This document shows, one piece after another, positions 32,811 to 45,700 of a DNA stretch of 64,000 nt (positions are counted from its first letter, which is position 1; each line of letters begins with the position of its first letter). The stretch is from Chiua virens. Taxonomy: Eukaryota; Basidiomycota; Agaricomycetes; Boletales; Boletaceae. The notes beneath the pieces were generated by a model that worked only from the letters and a program-made list of their open reading frames with translations, did not search any database and was not told the DNA's origin. The stretch spans positions 868,001 through 932,000 of the forward strand of contig JAHNUO010000008.1 in assembly GCA_019787685.1 (NCBI GenBank), written 5' to 3'. The position numbers and the translations under genes were made by a program.

Positions 32811-35381
32811 ATGTTCAATGCGCCTCGACTTGCGCAGCGATACGGCACGTCACCAATTAACGGTCTGGGGACTAGTTTTGTCGACGAGAACCCACTTACT
32901 GTCTCGATTTACGACGACCCATGGAGCTCTGTGCCATCGCCGTCCCCTCCGCCCGTCAACACCGCAGCCTCGGCATTCAGTTCAGTAATGGGTAAAATTC
33001 TCGTGCATTCTACGGTGTCACATAGTACCTAAGTAGATGGTTTCAGCCGATGCAGCAGTCCCCGAGGTCTACCATATGGCTTTTGCAGCCGTCGACACCA
33101 CCAATTCGGGAGAGGTGTCCGTTAATGCTCTTTCGCGGGTCCTCGCGACCTCTTTGCTCCCAGCTGCGACCATTGATAGGGTGGGTCAGGTCTCGTGCAC
33201 GAGCTTTCCCGGTTACTGACGAGTCCGGTAGATTGTAAACCTAGTCAGCTCGAAACCCCGAGTCTCGAAACACGAGCTCTTTGTCGCTTTGGCATTGGTT
33301 GCACTCGCACAGTCGGGAAAAGGTATGTACAGTGGTTCATATAACTGCTGTACTGATACCTGGCAGACATCAGCATTGAACAAGTAGCTGCCCTCGGTAC
33401 CGAGAACAATCTGCCTATTCCCACTCTGAACCTCGAAACCCTCCAACCTAGTTCTTCCGCCTTCGGCACGCCGTATTCACCTTACAGACAGAACACCATC
33501 CGACCTTCTGCGCCAAATTACCCAGCGGAGGACCCTTGGAATATCCCTCGATATGGTGGTATTATGGGAAATCCTTCTGATTTCAACCCACCCCGGAGCG
33601 CCCCCACTGTAAATGGTACATCATCTACTTTGTCCGGGACTGGTCTCCCGAAAGAGTGGTGGAAGAAACAGGAAACAACGTCTGTGACCATTCTAGGACA
33701 ACAAGGACACCTTCTGAACAGGCACACCGTGTATGAGATCACAACGGACGTGAGTTCCTGGATTGACTATATGCGGTGGTGACTTATAAACTCATGGGTC
33801 ACCAGCGTGGCCCTCCTGTCCATCGCCGTTACTCTGAATTTGCTTTCTTGTGGGACTGCTTAGTTCGACGATATCCGTTTCGCCTCCTCGCTGTGCTTCC
33901 ACCGAAGCGCATACAACGTCAGTCTTCATTACCACGTGCTAGTTCCCTACTCACTTCGCAATTTCTGGCAGCCGACGCTGCATTCCTCGAACAGAGAAGG
34001 TGTGTTGAACAGCAAATAATCGTGGACCTGCCCAATTGTGATTGTTACCCAGGAAAGGCCTAGCAAGGTTCCTTAGTTCAGTTATGTGGGTGTCTTTGTT
34101 TCCGTGAATGAGCCTTCTTGGTAAACGACCACAGAAATCACCCCGTGATCAAAGAAGACGGTCTTTTTGCTACGTTTTTAACGGAACCGTCTTTCGAAAT
34201 ATGGCGCAAGAACAATACGGTCGCTCTTGATGAAGAGTCCTCCAGCAAGCGAGTCGACCGGATAGAGGAGATGTCGATTCCCAGTGATCTCGAAGAGAAA
34301 CTTGCGTATGTGGTGTAAGCTCAAAATATTCGAGCCATTGACCCCTGGTTTCAGAGTCGTTCGTGGAAAGATAAATCCTCTAATTGAACAATGGCAGAAG
34401 ATATGTGTGCTTGCGGAACGCATCATAAAGAGACGTGAATCTGCAGCGGTACGGGTTCCACCAAATTCTCGCCCTACCTATGTGCCAGCTCACCCCGTGT
34501 TCCCCTTCTTGTCTAATCTGTTGTCAAATAATCCTCCTGGTGTCTTTACCCCGATATCACCTGTACTGGGTTCTGTGCATTCTACGCTTCCTGACGACTT
34601 TTTTTATATCGATGTACCCAATGAGCAGGCAGACCTAGCCCGCTTGACGAACGTTTTGAGGGTTGTCGTTGAAGTTAATGAGAGGTGCTGGAGGGGCGAT
34701 GACTGCGAGTTTTGCGATGGCGTGCGGCGGGGAGTTGGACGAATCGCTGAACATACACAACAGCAGTCTGATCTGTTGGAGCATCGCGTACGTTGTCTGT
34801 GTCTTCAGGTCTGAATTGGGGCTAAGTTGAACAGACGCACGCGCTGCTACGGTCGACGTTGGAGTCTCTGAAGGTAACGCAAGTTATTGGCCTCTTGTGG
34901 GCTGCTTGCTTACGACAACTTAACAGAGTCAACGAGACCTTTACATATCTATGCGGGATCTGTTTATCAGACATGACCGTCTTACGACCGATAATGTCGA
35001 ACGCCTTAAGAAACGGGTAGAATCGAATTCGATGAAACTGGAAGGCATCAAGGCGGCTCAGAAGGATGGATGGCAAGAAGACGCTGATAGAGTGGTTATC
35101 CTCATCGAGAAAGATCAGGCGACCATCGCGTCACTCATGAACCGGCGAGTATTTATTCGAGCATGGTAAGCAGACCAGATCGTCTATTGGACAGTCGCTC
35201 ACTCGGATTCCTGCATGGAAGTATGTGGCACGAACTGCGTGTCGTGCTGCATAACAGGGAGAATGCGTTACTTTCAAAGCTGGCACAGACATTGGCTCGC
35301 GAAGAGCAAGCATTTGCAGATAGTATTTTGGCTAATTGGGTGTCGTTGGGGAACCTTGTGGACGAAATGCCATTCGAATAA
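32811..35381 (+). CDS. MVP1: sorting nexin Mvp1 (SNX8-like, PX-BAR)
   Basis: Endosomal sorting nexin for retrieval of membrane proteins. Start ATG 32811 (MFNAPRLAQRYGTSPINGLG). An N-terminal EH-like segment contains YHMAFAAVDTTNSGEVSVNA and KHELFVALALVALAQSGKDI. After a Pro-rich linker the PX domain reads SVTILGQQGHLLNRHTVYEI, VHRRYSEFAFLWDCLVRRYP and LLAVLPPKRI, with the RRYSEF phosphoinositide pocket. The C-terminal BAR region has KINPLIEQWQKICVLAERII, LARLTNVLRVVVEVNERCW, RDLFIRHDRLTTDNVERLKK and RACMWHELRVVLHNRENALL. It ends GNLVDEMPFE. The stretch 34448-34645 may be a coding Pro-rich loop or a roughly 200-nt intron. The vps5 start lies 170 nt downstream, same strand. Confidence 0.9.
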
Positions 35382-35551
35382 ACGATTAGCTTCATATGCA
35401 TGGACGGACCTATACATTATGATGCTGTACATGTTCTTCATTTATCTATGAACCTTGTTTGGATTTGGGTCGCCAGCTCTGAGAGATCTGAGAAACCGCC
35501 ATCACTTGAGCTGGAATACGTCGAAACACCTTTAGACTTTCATCACACGAC

Positions 35552-38061
35552 ATGGATGGTTTCGATGACTTGCTTGTACCCTCGCGAAATATCCTGGAAG
35601 AGAACCCTTTCGAAGACCCGTTTTCCAAACCGCGTTCCGGTTCACCAGACCCTTGGTCCAGCTTCGGGCAACAGCAACAGTCTTTTGCGTCTCATAATGA
35701 TATCGACTACTTCAAGTCAGGCTTCGAGGACCATCCTAGCACAACGCAGACGACTGAGCCGTATTTCACGAGCGATCATGCCAGTGGTCACAGCGAGGAA
35801 AACACTACGGCGCCGGCGGACCCACTGGATGCAGCTGCGGTGACAGCAGAGGACCACGAGGACGAGCAGAGTGTAGCCCATAGCGATGGGCGTGCAGATG
35901 TGACGATTTCACGGACGCCTGGCTTTGGGATATTCACTGCGAGCACGGAGAATGCATCCAAGACGGCAGTGAAATCACCTTCCGAGCCATCCCCCCTCGA
36001 CACGGCGCCTCCGATTTCACCTGCCGACGAGGCTGACGCGCCCGTCACGTCGGTACTGCGGGCAGAAGAGCCTACATCATCGCAGGCGACCATTTCCCAA
36101 GAATCCATTTCCTCGACCACGTCTCCCGAGCGCGCAATTGTTTCGCCTCTGGACCAGCAATCACCTTCTGTCAACATCGACCGTGCGTTTGCGAGCCTTG
36201 TACTTGGAGGCGAGAGTCAGGGCTGGCAGACAGGATGGGATGGTCAGGACCATGTCACTACGGACACAAGTTTTACTACGCCGAATCACTTCCGCTAACA
36301 ATGCCGACGATGACGACGATGACACGCCCATAGGGCAGACGGCACGGTTCAGAAATGCTGGGTCTCCCCGGGTGAATACTTTTTGTGATCGCGTTGAGGC
36401 ATGATGGAATACTGACACCTTTGGGTGGGTAGTCGTCCGGATCGCCAGCCCCGTCTAAACGTAGCGAAGGACCTGTTCCACCGCTTTTCGTGATCTCAGT
36501 GGAGGACCCACAAAAGGTCGGAGACCCTATCAGGGCCCACACCCTTTACACTGTGCATACGCGGGTATGTCTTCCTGGTATTCAATCTGCTCGCTTTCGC
36601 TCAGTGTTCCCGTTCGTCACAGACGTCATCCCCTCTCTATTCCAAAGCCACATTTTCTGTTCTCCGCCGATACTCTGATTTCCTCTGGCTGTATGAGACG
36701 CTCTCAGTGAACAATCCAGGGGTTGTCGTCCCACCTGCCCCTGAAAAGAATCCTTTTGGGCGGTTCGACGAGCAATTCGTACAACAGCGACGCCTAGCAC
36801 TCGAGAAATGCATCCAAAAGATTGTAAATCATCCCGTGCTGTGCAAGGACCCAGACCTTAAGTTTTTCTTGGAAAGTGACAATTTTGCTCTGGACGTCAG
36901 TTCCTTTTCCCCCTGCCCTCCTTCTGTACCTCAAGGGCCATCATTTTCAGATGAAACACAGAAAAGCTGAGATGACTCACGAGAAAGGGGGACTTATGGC
37001 ATCCATTGGACAGACGTTGGTTGGACCTCGGTTCCATGAGACAGACGAGGTGAGCGGAATTGTGTTTTTACTGAGAGTCGTCTCACATAGAGCCTTGTTC
37101 AGTGGTTTGACAAGCAACGTGCCTACCTCGATGGACTTGAAACTCAGTTACGTGGTCTCGTCAAGAGTATTGAGATCGTTGCAAAGCAACGCGCTGGTGA
37201 GTCTCCCCTAGTCTCATGTTCTCATGTCTGTCCATGACTACGAATTGTCGTGGTAACACTGTCAATTTCATAGAATTAGCTTCCGCCACAAGCGAATTCG
37301 CGACGACCATTGCAGAATTGTCAGCATCTGAGACTGGTGAACAATTGCAGCAATCCCTCGGAACACTTGCCAATGTGGAGCGGGCGGCGGCGGAAGCTCA
37401 GAATATACAATCACAGCAGGATATGATGACACTAATGAACACAGGTATGCCATGCGTCTTTCGAGCAGTGAAAAATGTGTCTCATCGTGGAACAGCGGAT
37501 GAGTATTCGAGACTCATCAATTCCGTTCGGGTATGTTTGATTCACTTTGGCTGAAGATGCAGACTAAACCCGGATACAAAGTTGGCTTTCAATTCCCGTG
37601 TGCGCACGTACACAAGTTGGCAGAACGCAGATGCAGATGTTCGGCGTGTGCGAACAAATACACGAGCGGGCCCGGACCCAGGGACGTGTGCCAGCTGAGC
37701 GGGTAGGCCACACCGTTAGCTTAGTTGCCGAGGCAAGCTGCGCGCCCTGCCCTCTAATTGTCTTAGTCACTAACAACTGTGCGTTGCGTAGGCGGAACGG
37801 CGTGCTCTTGATGCGAAACACGAATTTGATCACTGCTCTAAACTGATCAAGTCGGAAATGGCCCGATTTGAACAGGAACGGATCGACGACTTTAAAGATG
37901 TATTGCAATCATTCTTGAACGGGATGATTTCACGGCAGAAGGAGGTACGTTGATGTAGTGGCAACTGGGCAATGCACTCAACAAGCTGGTTACAGCTCAT
38001 AACTGCTTGGGAAAGCTACCAACAAATGTTGCTAAAGAGAGTTGATGGCAGTACTGACTAA
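35552..38061 (+). CDS. VPS5: sorting nexin Vps5 (SNX1-like, retromer PX-BAR)
   Basis: Membrane-bending subunit of retromer. The first exon (ATG 35552, MDGFDDLLVPSRNILEENPF) is long, acidic and disordered. The PX domain reads FVISVEDPQKVGDPIRAHTL, YTVHTR then TSSPLYSKATFSVLRRYSDF, LWLYETLSVNNPGVVVPPAP and RFDEQFVQQRRLALEKCIQK. The BAR region has FHETDEWFDKQRAYLDGLET, ELASATSEFATTIAELSASE, ADEYSRLINSVR, AFNSRVRTYTSWQNADADVR, AERRALDAKHEFDHCSKLIK and IDDFKDVLQSFLNGMISRQK. Stop TAA 38059-38061. Two one-base frame breaks are apparent: about 36265-36298, before the acidic NADDDDDDTPIGQT block, and about 37648-37665, between DVRRVR and HERARTQGRVPAERVGH. A GC-AG intron lies at 37733-37791. Flanking conservation argues for sequence error rather than a dead gene. 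Confidence 0.9.
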
Positions 38062-38253
38062 GGGGGTGGCAGTATGGACATATTATGAGATTACATAATA
38101 CACACACATCTTTGTTACCAGGCCCGATCTATGAATGGACCTGTCTGAAACTGAGCTTGCTGTGAGGCGGCGTCAAGCATAGCCAGAGCGTTACTCATCG
38201 CACTGACCCCGCATATAACCACCTCAGGTCTTCCTCTGCCCATTACCTCAATT

Positions 38254-41200
38254 ATGGGCAACGTCCAACTACCATCCACAGGGGACGAACCTTTGCTCGC
38301 TTCCGCATACGATGATACGCTGGGTAAATGTGAGCTTCGGATAGAGGGCATGACTTGCGGTGCTTGTGTAGAGGTCAGTCTCTCTGTCTTCGCTTGTATT
38401 GGAATTCACGCCTCTCGCAGTCGATCGAAGGTGTCCTCCGAACACAACCTGGTATATATTCTATCAAGGTAGCCCTTCTCGCCGAACGCGGAGTCGTCGA
38501 GTACGACCCGAATGTATGGACCACGCAGAAGATCATCGACGTAAATATACCCACCGTGCGCCCTCCGACGTCGCTCACCCTCTCTGGTCTGTACAGGAAA
38601 TATCCGACATTGGGTTCGATGCCACCCTTGTCCCTTCAGCTCGATCAGATTCCGTCACGCTCCGAATATATGGCATGACCTGCTCGTCATGTACTTCCAC
38701 CGTGGAGAAAGGTCTTCGCAACATGCCTGGCATACACCACGTTGCCGTCTCCCTTGCTACGGAGACCGCAAAGATCGACTTTGAGCCCGGCGTCATCGGC
38801 CCACGAGAAATGGTCGACAGAATCGAGGAAATGGGCTTTGACGCACTGCTTTCCGACGAACAGGATGCGACGCAGAAACAATCCCTTGCAAGAACGAAAG
38901 AGATTCAAGAATGGTTTAACCGCCTAAAATGGAGCATCGCCTTCGCACTGCCCGTCTTCTTCCTTAGCATGGTCGCACACCACATATCCTTCCTACATCC
39001 GCTTTACCACTATCGTTTGTTCAACGGCATATATCTCACCGACGTTCTCGTGCTCGCCTTGACTACCCCCGCGCAATTTTGGATCGGTCAGAAATTCTAT
39101 CGTAATGCGTTCAAGGCAATAAAACATAGAAGCCCTACTATGGATGTCCTCATCATGCTCGGAACGTCCGCTGCATATTTTTATTCTTTAATGGCTATGC
39201 TATTTGCTGCTTTCAATACCACCCCTGATTTCCGCCCCTTTGTCTTCTTCGACACGAGCACTATGCTCATCATGTTCGTCTGTCTCGGCCGCTGGCTGGA
39301 GAACCGCGCCAAGGGCAAGACCAGCGCCGCACTCACAGATCTCATGGCACTCTCACCGACAATGGCGACTATCTACACGGATGCCCCGACATGTTCTCAA
39401 GAGAAGCGTATCCCCACCGAACTCGTACAAGTAGGCGATACAGTCAAAGTTGTCCCGGGTGATAAAATACCAGCGGACGGTACCGTCGTCTGTGGTTCCT
39501 CCTCTGTCGACGAAGCCGCTATCACCGGAGAACCGATTCCCGTTCTCAAACAGGTCGGCGATCTGGTTATTGGTGGCACTGTCAATGGTTTGGGCACATT
39601 TGACATGCTCGTCACGCGTGCAGGCAAAGACACCGCGCTGGCGCAGATCGTCAGACTCGTCGAGGAGACGCAGACTTCCAAGGCCCCTATCCAGGCGTTC
39701 GCAGATCGCGTCGCGGGGTACTTTGTGCCAGCGGTGATCTCGCTTTCCCTGCTCACGTTCGTGACGTGGATGATTATCGCGAATGTATTCAACGCGGATG
39801 CGCTACCCACGTTGTTCCGTCAACACGGTGCAAGCACGCTCGCAGTATGCTTGCAAATGTGTATATCGGTGGTTGTGGTGGCTTGTCCTTGCGCGTTGGG
39901 GCTGAGCACACCGACTGCCATTATGGTGGGCACAGGGGTAGGCGCGAAGAATGGTATCCTGATCAAAGGCGGTGTGGCACTGGAAGCGAGTCGTTTTGTC
40001 AAGCGGATAATGCTGGACAAAACCGGTACGGTGACCGAGGGCAAACTCACCGTCGCTGATTTAGTATGGGTTCCTCGGCGAGGGAACTCACTACACGATG
40101 AAACTGAGCCACGCGCACTCTCGGTCGAATGTGCGGACGGTGTAACGACTCGTGCAGCCGTCATCGCAATGCTATCAGCAACTGAGGCGCGTTCGGAACA
40201 TCCTCTCGCCAAGGCCATCGCGACTTTCGGCAAGGACCTCCTCAAGGACAGTGAACTTGTACGTATCCCAACTAAACCCCACGGTAGAGTCATTCGAGAG
40301 CGTCACTGGAGCTGGTGTCAAAGCCGTCCTTTCGCTCTCCGCATCAAAGTACACCCTTTTGGTTGGCACTCCCAGATTCATCGCGCAACCTGCAGAGCCG
40401 ACACTGCCCTCCACATTATCCACATTCGAGGCACGCGAAAGTCCAAAGGCGCGAACGGTTGTGTATGTCTCGATAGGACGTGGCTCCTCTTCCCCTACTC
40501 CAATCCTAGCGCTTTCACTCTCAGACGCACCAAAGCCATCATCCACACAAGCCATTAGGGCCTTGCGGAGAATGGGTATGGACGTTGGTATGGTGACAGG
40601 GTGATGGGATGAACACCGCCCTCGCAGTGGCGAAGCAGGTGGGTATTCGACCCGAGAATGTGTGGGCGAACATGAGTCCGAAAGGCAAGGCTTCACTTGT
40701 GACTGAGCTTATGAAGAAAGAAGGGGGAGTTGCCATGGTAAGATTCAACTCTCAGATCATGCTTCCGACCTGAGTTTTTGCACTTGGACAGGTCGGAGAT
40801 GGGATCAACGACTCGCCCGCGCTGGTCGCCGCCACTGTTGGCATCGCCCTAAATTCTGGCACATCTGTCGCTATTGAAGCAGCGGACATTGTCCTCATGC
40901 GTTCTGACCTGCTTGATGTGGTTGCTGCCCTCCATCTTTCTCGCAGTATCTTCCGTACGATCCGAAGGAACTTGGCGTGGGCGTGCGTCTACAACGTGTT
41001 GGGAATTCCGCTTGCGATGGGGCTACTTCTTCCATTTGGGATCTACATGCATCCGATGATGGCAGGTGCTGCGATGGCCTTCTCGAGTGTGAGCGTGGTA
41101 ACGAGTTCGCTGTTGTTGAGACGGTGGAGAAGACCGAAAGGAAGTATCTTGCAAGCAGAAGAACCAGACACGGAAGAGAAGGTGAGCATGTGGGGATGGG

Positions 41201-41319
41201 GTGAAGAAGTGTGGGGGGATATACAGAGTACAGTATGGGACACTTGGCAGTCGGTGAATGGGAAGAAATCGGTGGCAGAGTACCGACAGTTGCCGATCGA
41301 ACTGAACGAGGCGGTTTGA
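38254..41319 (+). CDS. CCC2: copper-transporting P1B-type ATPase (Ccc2-like)
   Basis: Pumps Cu+ into the late Golgi to load multicopper oxidases and laccase-type enzymes. Start ATG 38254 ([20 protein letters not shown]). There are two N-terminal heavy-metal domains, [10 protein letters not shown] and [13 protein letters not shown]. After membrane helices come the actuator domain ([19 protein letters not shown]), the transmembrane CPC in [20 protein letters not shown], the phosphorylation loop [15 protein letters not shown], the [14 protein letters not shown] nucleotide site, the hinge [20 protein letters not shown] and terminal helices to ELNEAV (stop 41319). Two frame breaks: about 40250-40290, between LLKDS and [14 protein letters not shown] (a 37-nt GTGAAC...TAG gap would also restore frame), and at 40599-40601, where an extra G in a GGG run truncates MVTG before [13 protein letters not shown]. 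All catalytic motifs are present on both sides. Confidence 0.93.
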
Positions 41320-41383
41320 TCTAGTAGCTTGTATCTAATAGCTTCGTTGTATTTATTGACTTGCTCCGCTGCCTCGCACACGA

Positions 41384-42430
41384 ATGTCTACCCTCGGAAG
41401 TGTCTTCTTGGGTGATTTTCAGAGAAACCGTCTGTTAGCAACTCCCCCATCATCACCGCCCCTCAGTGACTTCAACAATAGCACGACGAGCATGACCGTC
41501 CCGTCGTCCGAGCGGCCAGAACCTGTCCTCGAGTCCGTCGACGACACTGAATCACCCTCTCTATCCCATTCCTGAAGGGCGCGATCTGTCGCACACTGGA
41601 CCGACCTACCATCGATCCCGTTCTCACTCTCGAGCTGCGTCTGCGCTGGCTAGAAGCCCTCCTGATCGGCGTCCGACAGGACGCGCGCGACCGCAAGGGC
41701 AGAGACAAACCCCCCGAGCTCAAACCAGGGGAGACCTCTCCTCCACCTCGCCGCGGACGTCCAACGTCGGCTGACTGCCGTCGTCGAGTCCAACGACAGC
41801 CTCAAAAAGTTTATGTACCAATGTGAGTCGTCCGTTCCCCGTAGGTCCTGACTGTGACGCGTCGTGCATAGACGACCAGCATGCCCCGTTGCTCACGCCG
41901 GCGTTCGCGTTCTCGGGGACGCTCCCAGCGGGCGCACCGACGTACGACAGCATGTCGACAGACGAACTCGACGCGTTGCTCTCCGAGATGGAACCCGATA
42001 TTCGCGCCGCCGATCGCGATATACGCGAGATCGAGTTGTTGGAGCAATCGAGCGTCTTGTCGGCGGGTAAACTGGCGGGTAGGTCTCACACTCGGTTTCT
42101 CTTTCACCTCTACTCACAGGGTGTTTGAAAAAGACTGCGAAACGTTGCAGCCTCGATTACATGCGCTGCTCGAGGCGCAGGAACAAGACATGCGGTTAGC
42201 GGCGACGATCGAGAAACGGGTCGCTGCCCTCGTGGAACGTCACGCGACGCATGTAAGCTGTTTATTGTTCGATGCATCGCTCGCGTCTCCAATCTTCTCT
42301 GATTGCAATCTAGGTAGACACACTTTCGGAGCTCTTTGTCGCCTGGGACGACGTCCTCACAGAAACGGAAAGTAAAGCTAAACAGTTGGAACGAGACAAG
42401 GAAGAACGACAGCGGTTAGGATACACCTGA
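41384..42430 (+). CDS. dynactin p22/p24 (DCTN3)-like coiled-coil protein
   Basis: Probable small dynactin subunit of the shoulder/sidearm. After an intron-split plan the recoverable blocks are TLELRLRWLEALLIGVRQDA, AADVQRRLTAVVESNDSLKK, YDQHAPLLTPAFAFSGTLPA, DELDALLSEMEPDIRAADRD, ETLQPRLHALLEAQEQDMRL and, at the C-terminus, LSELFVAWDDVLTETESKA. The last block resembles the LSKQFVQWDELL ending of animal DCTN3, and the WLEALL start resembles its N-terminus; this match is from memory and weak in the middle. Acidic, helical throughout. One base seems extra near 41735-41740 between KPGE and LLHLAADVQRR, and the link from the upstream ATG 41384 exon to the first conserved block is also out of frame, so the start is uncertain. 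Stop TGA 42428-42430. Confidence 0.6.
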
Positions 42431-42788
42431 TTTTCAGTCGATACCAAATGCTTGGGATCAATCACAGTCCATTCTGCATAATGATACTGCATATAAACAC
42501 TAAGTAATCGATCTACATTATCCTCCCTACCCTCGTCCCGGGAATAAGTATTTATTGGATGGAATGGGGAATCGAATATGGGGGAATTGAGTAACATACA
42601 ACTGAAACAAAGGGATAAGAAACATCCACGGCGACGTGGCCTTGTGGAAATTACATCGCCATACATGGAGGTACAGTAAAAAGGAACGTGGAGAGCCGCG
42701 AGCGAAAGCGGCCAAAAGAGCGACAAAGCAAGAGCGGCATATAACAGACAACGAGCAAGTCATCCAGGAGGGAAAAGGTCCTGTGACG
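42431..42788. other. convergent 3' intergenic region
   Basis: About 360 nt between two converging stop codons (dynactin-like and scaffold genes). The short minus-strand ORFs here are antisense or untranslated sequence. No feature recognised. Confidence 0.3.
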
Positions 42789-45700
42789 TTAGTCCCGTGC
42801 CACCCAATCGGTGCTCCGAGACACCAGTTCGATCGAGTTGTCCATGGTCCAAAACAAACGCTCAGTAGCGCTGCGATTGCTCCAACTCTTTTGGTCACGT
42901 AGTATCATAGCCTGTGGAGGGTTGAGCTGGTTTCCAGATGAACGAACTCATGCTTACCTGCTGAGCGCCAAAGTTTCGTTGGTCGTGAGCAAACAACTCA
43001 ACGTTTTCCTCTAAGGCCTCGGACAAAACCTGCAGGTCCTGCAGGATAGCTTGCATCGCGCGAACTGTGGCAAGAATAAGCAGTTCTTTGCGATTGCGTA
43101 TAGTTGTGCCGTCACTGTTGGGCGTCGGCAACGTCTTGGATACATTTTGGAGAACCGTATGAAGGATACGTTTGGTCTCATTCACAATCTTCTGCGCTTG
43201 TGGGAAGTTCTTCCTCGAGACGAGGACAAGCGCGCGGGTAATCATGTCTGATGCAAGGAGTTCCATCCGGCGTCGGACAATCACGGGGTCTGAGGGTTTC
43301 GGGGGCCTGGGCGACGCGGGGGTAACCGTAGGTAGGAGCGTGATGGTTAGCAGCACGGGGTGAGCGAGTCGAGACACATGCTTCGTTGCGGCAGGGTCAT
43401 AAAACGATCCGTCCACCTCAAGCACCGGTACTTCATCAATCATGCGATCCATCATACCGTCCACAAGATTCGGCGAATCATCAATAGCTAGGGAGTCGAG
43501 GCCCATGGATTGCACGAACTGGTCAGTCGCATTGAGAATTCGACTCCCATTTTGACCGGCTGCCATCCGACGACTCTCGGTATTATCGAGTTCACATTCG
43601 ATGAGCATCTCTTTACATTCTCCGTACCGCAGCTCACCAACGTCGATGTCAACGTTGTGACCATCAGTGGATAGAATGGACGAAGGGCCGCCCGAGACTT
43701 TGCGAATGCGGAAACGTTGCCCATCAACAATCTTCATGTGGAGTTTCATGTTGAGCAGGCCGATGGACATCATGCCGCCCACGCAACCGGCAAGACATGC
43801 CCGAAGATCGTACCAATCCTTGACAAACGTGTATGTTCCGCTGGTGTGGTTCGACATAAGCCAGAGCGAAGCAGGGTCGTGAGAGCGGCCATAACCGAAT
43901 GAGTGAATAGGCATGTTAGCTGCCTCGGCACGAGCGAGAACGAGGTCCATCTGAGCACGTCTTGTGCTATCCGCGGCGTCGCTGACGAGTATCATCCCTG
44001 AGACAGGATTACGTGACTTGCGTTGTAATACAACGTCAAGGCCTGGGCACGTAACGTTAGTTATGATCCACGTAAATGAACGGAACCGCTAACCATGATT
44101 CACGGCAGTGACTACGTCAGTCTTTTCGTCTTTGGAGGCTCTAACCAAAAACTCGTCCTCCATGCTCTGGCCACTGTCCGGACGTCCAATTTCGTCAATG
44201 AATCTCTGCAACCTGTTTCTGCTGTGGGTTCGCCCCGGGCAAAGGTAGGGCGTTTTTCGCACTCGTCCACCGGTTCCTACCTCGAAAGTGACCAAGCTCA
44301 ATCGGTCCTTAATTCCAAGAGAGGCAAGGATAAAATCGAGAGATGTTTTAATAACACGTATCTTGAGATCTGCCGTGCTGCGGGGTGAATTTGGAGGAGG
44401 CAAGGAAACGATAAGGATTAGATCAAGTGGTGGGTGGGGAAGAGGGGCGAGGGAATTGGATGGTCCTGATGACACATGTGGTGCCACGACGCCAGAAGGT
44501 TGGGTATCAAAGCGCAGCATGGCGTCGTCCTCGCTCAGGGTCTGCAACTTGTTTTGCATTGACCGCTGTTGAACCGAACCTTGTGATGTGGCCGACGATA
44601 AGGTAGATCGCGTAGATGCTTGAAGAAGGCTGTCCACGGTGCTGGGCGTCGTGGAAGCTGTGCTTCCGCTATGCATACGGGCGGCCTTGTCTGCACTACC
44701 AAATTCCTCCATGTCTAAACCACGACCAAATGCGGGAGGTGAATGATTGACTTGCTGCTGTTGGAAAGAGCTGACAAGGGCTTGGATCTGATTTTTCCAT
44801 GCCTCTAACGAAGAGCGATCTTTGAAGACGAGAATGAAGGAATCTAGGCGTTCGTCTTCCATTTCAATCGTGAGACTCATATCTCCAGTCGTGCTAGCAG
44901 TAATCCGCTTGATGTGTCGTACATAGATCCGACCCTTGAGCCTGAGAACGCCTCTTGATTGGGAACTCGAACCCGAAATAGCAGTCGACGAGTCGTTAAA
45001 CGCCGGGGAAGGTAAAAAGCGACCGAGGGATCGTTTCTTTTCCTCTACCACGCAGATAATGGCTTCCCTGAATAAGTAGACGAAGAACTCCCGGACAAGG
45101 GCATCGCGGCGAACAGAGAGTAAATCGTACATATGTAGGGGACCAAGGCCAGCTAGCGCATGACCCTTCCAATCAATGATCCGATTCCTGAGATCCTCGA
45201 CGATCGCGGAAAAGGGAGAGTCTTCCTCGGGAGCTTGAGAAGGAGCATAGCGAGACGATTCTGCATCATTACTGTTATATAGAGGAGAACCATCAGAGGA
45301 CGGGTAATGTGGGGGCTGTCGCTCTGACAACCGTGATGATTGTGGAGAAGGAGCGGTGTGCTGTCGGGGATTTGGGGAGGCATTCGGAAGAGTATATGGT
45401 TCGGGAACCACTGGACTGGGGATAATGGGAGTGTTGCGCCTTGCGGGGAGTTCGATGATGACGATACAAGTGAGGGGTTGAGAGGCATCTCCAGACCTAA
45501 CAATGGAAGAGAATTCAGGTCGAACCTGGATAGAAGGAGCGACAACATAGTGAGAATCGCTTGGAGTTGATTTTACAGAAAGGGCATGATCAGTAGGGTC
45601 ATCGTCCATGGGGTTGTATGATGTGGTCGTGCTTGGCGCCGGGGGGCGGCGATTTCGTGAGGTTGGTGTATCGCGACCAGGGTACACTGCCGCGGAACCG

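Noticed and set aside
35788..36177. 129-codon minus-strand ORF over VPS5
   Set aside because: Low-complexity Ser/Ala/Val translation antisense to the acidic VPS5 exon; a composition shadow.
39820..40293. 157-codon minus-strand ORF over CCC2
   Set aside because: Antisense to the CPC and DKTGT region of the ATPase; no independent motif.
40590..40610. Programmed ribosomal frameshift in CCC2
   Set aside because: No slippery heptamer or downstream structure is evident, and the family is not known to use frameshifting; an extra G in a GGG run is simpler.
38254..41319. CCC2 as a pseudogene
   Set aside because: Two frame breaks exist, but every catalytic motif and both flanking frames are well conserved, and similar isolated breaks occur in TOR, VPS5 and COQ3; sequence error fits better.
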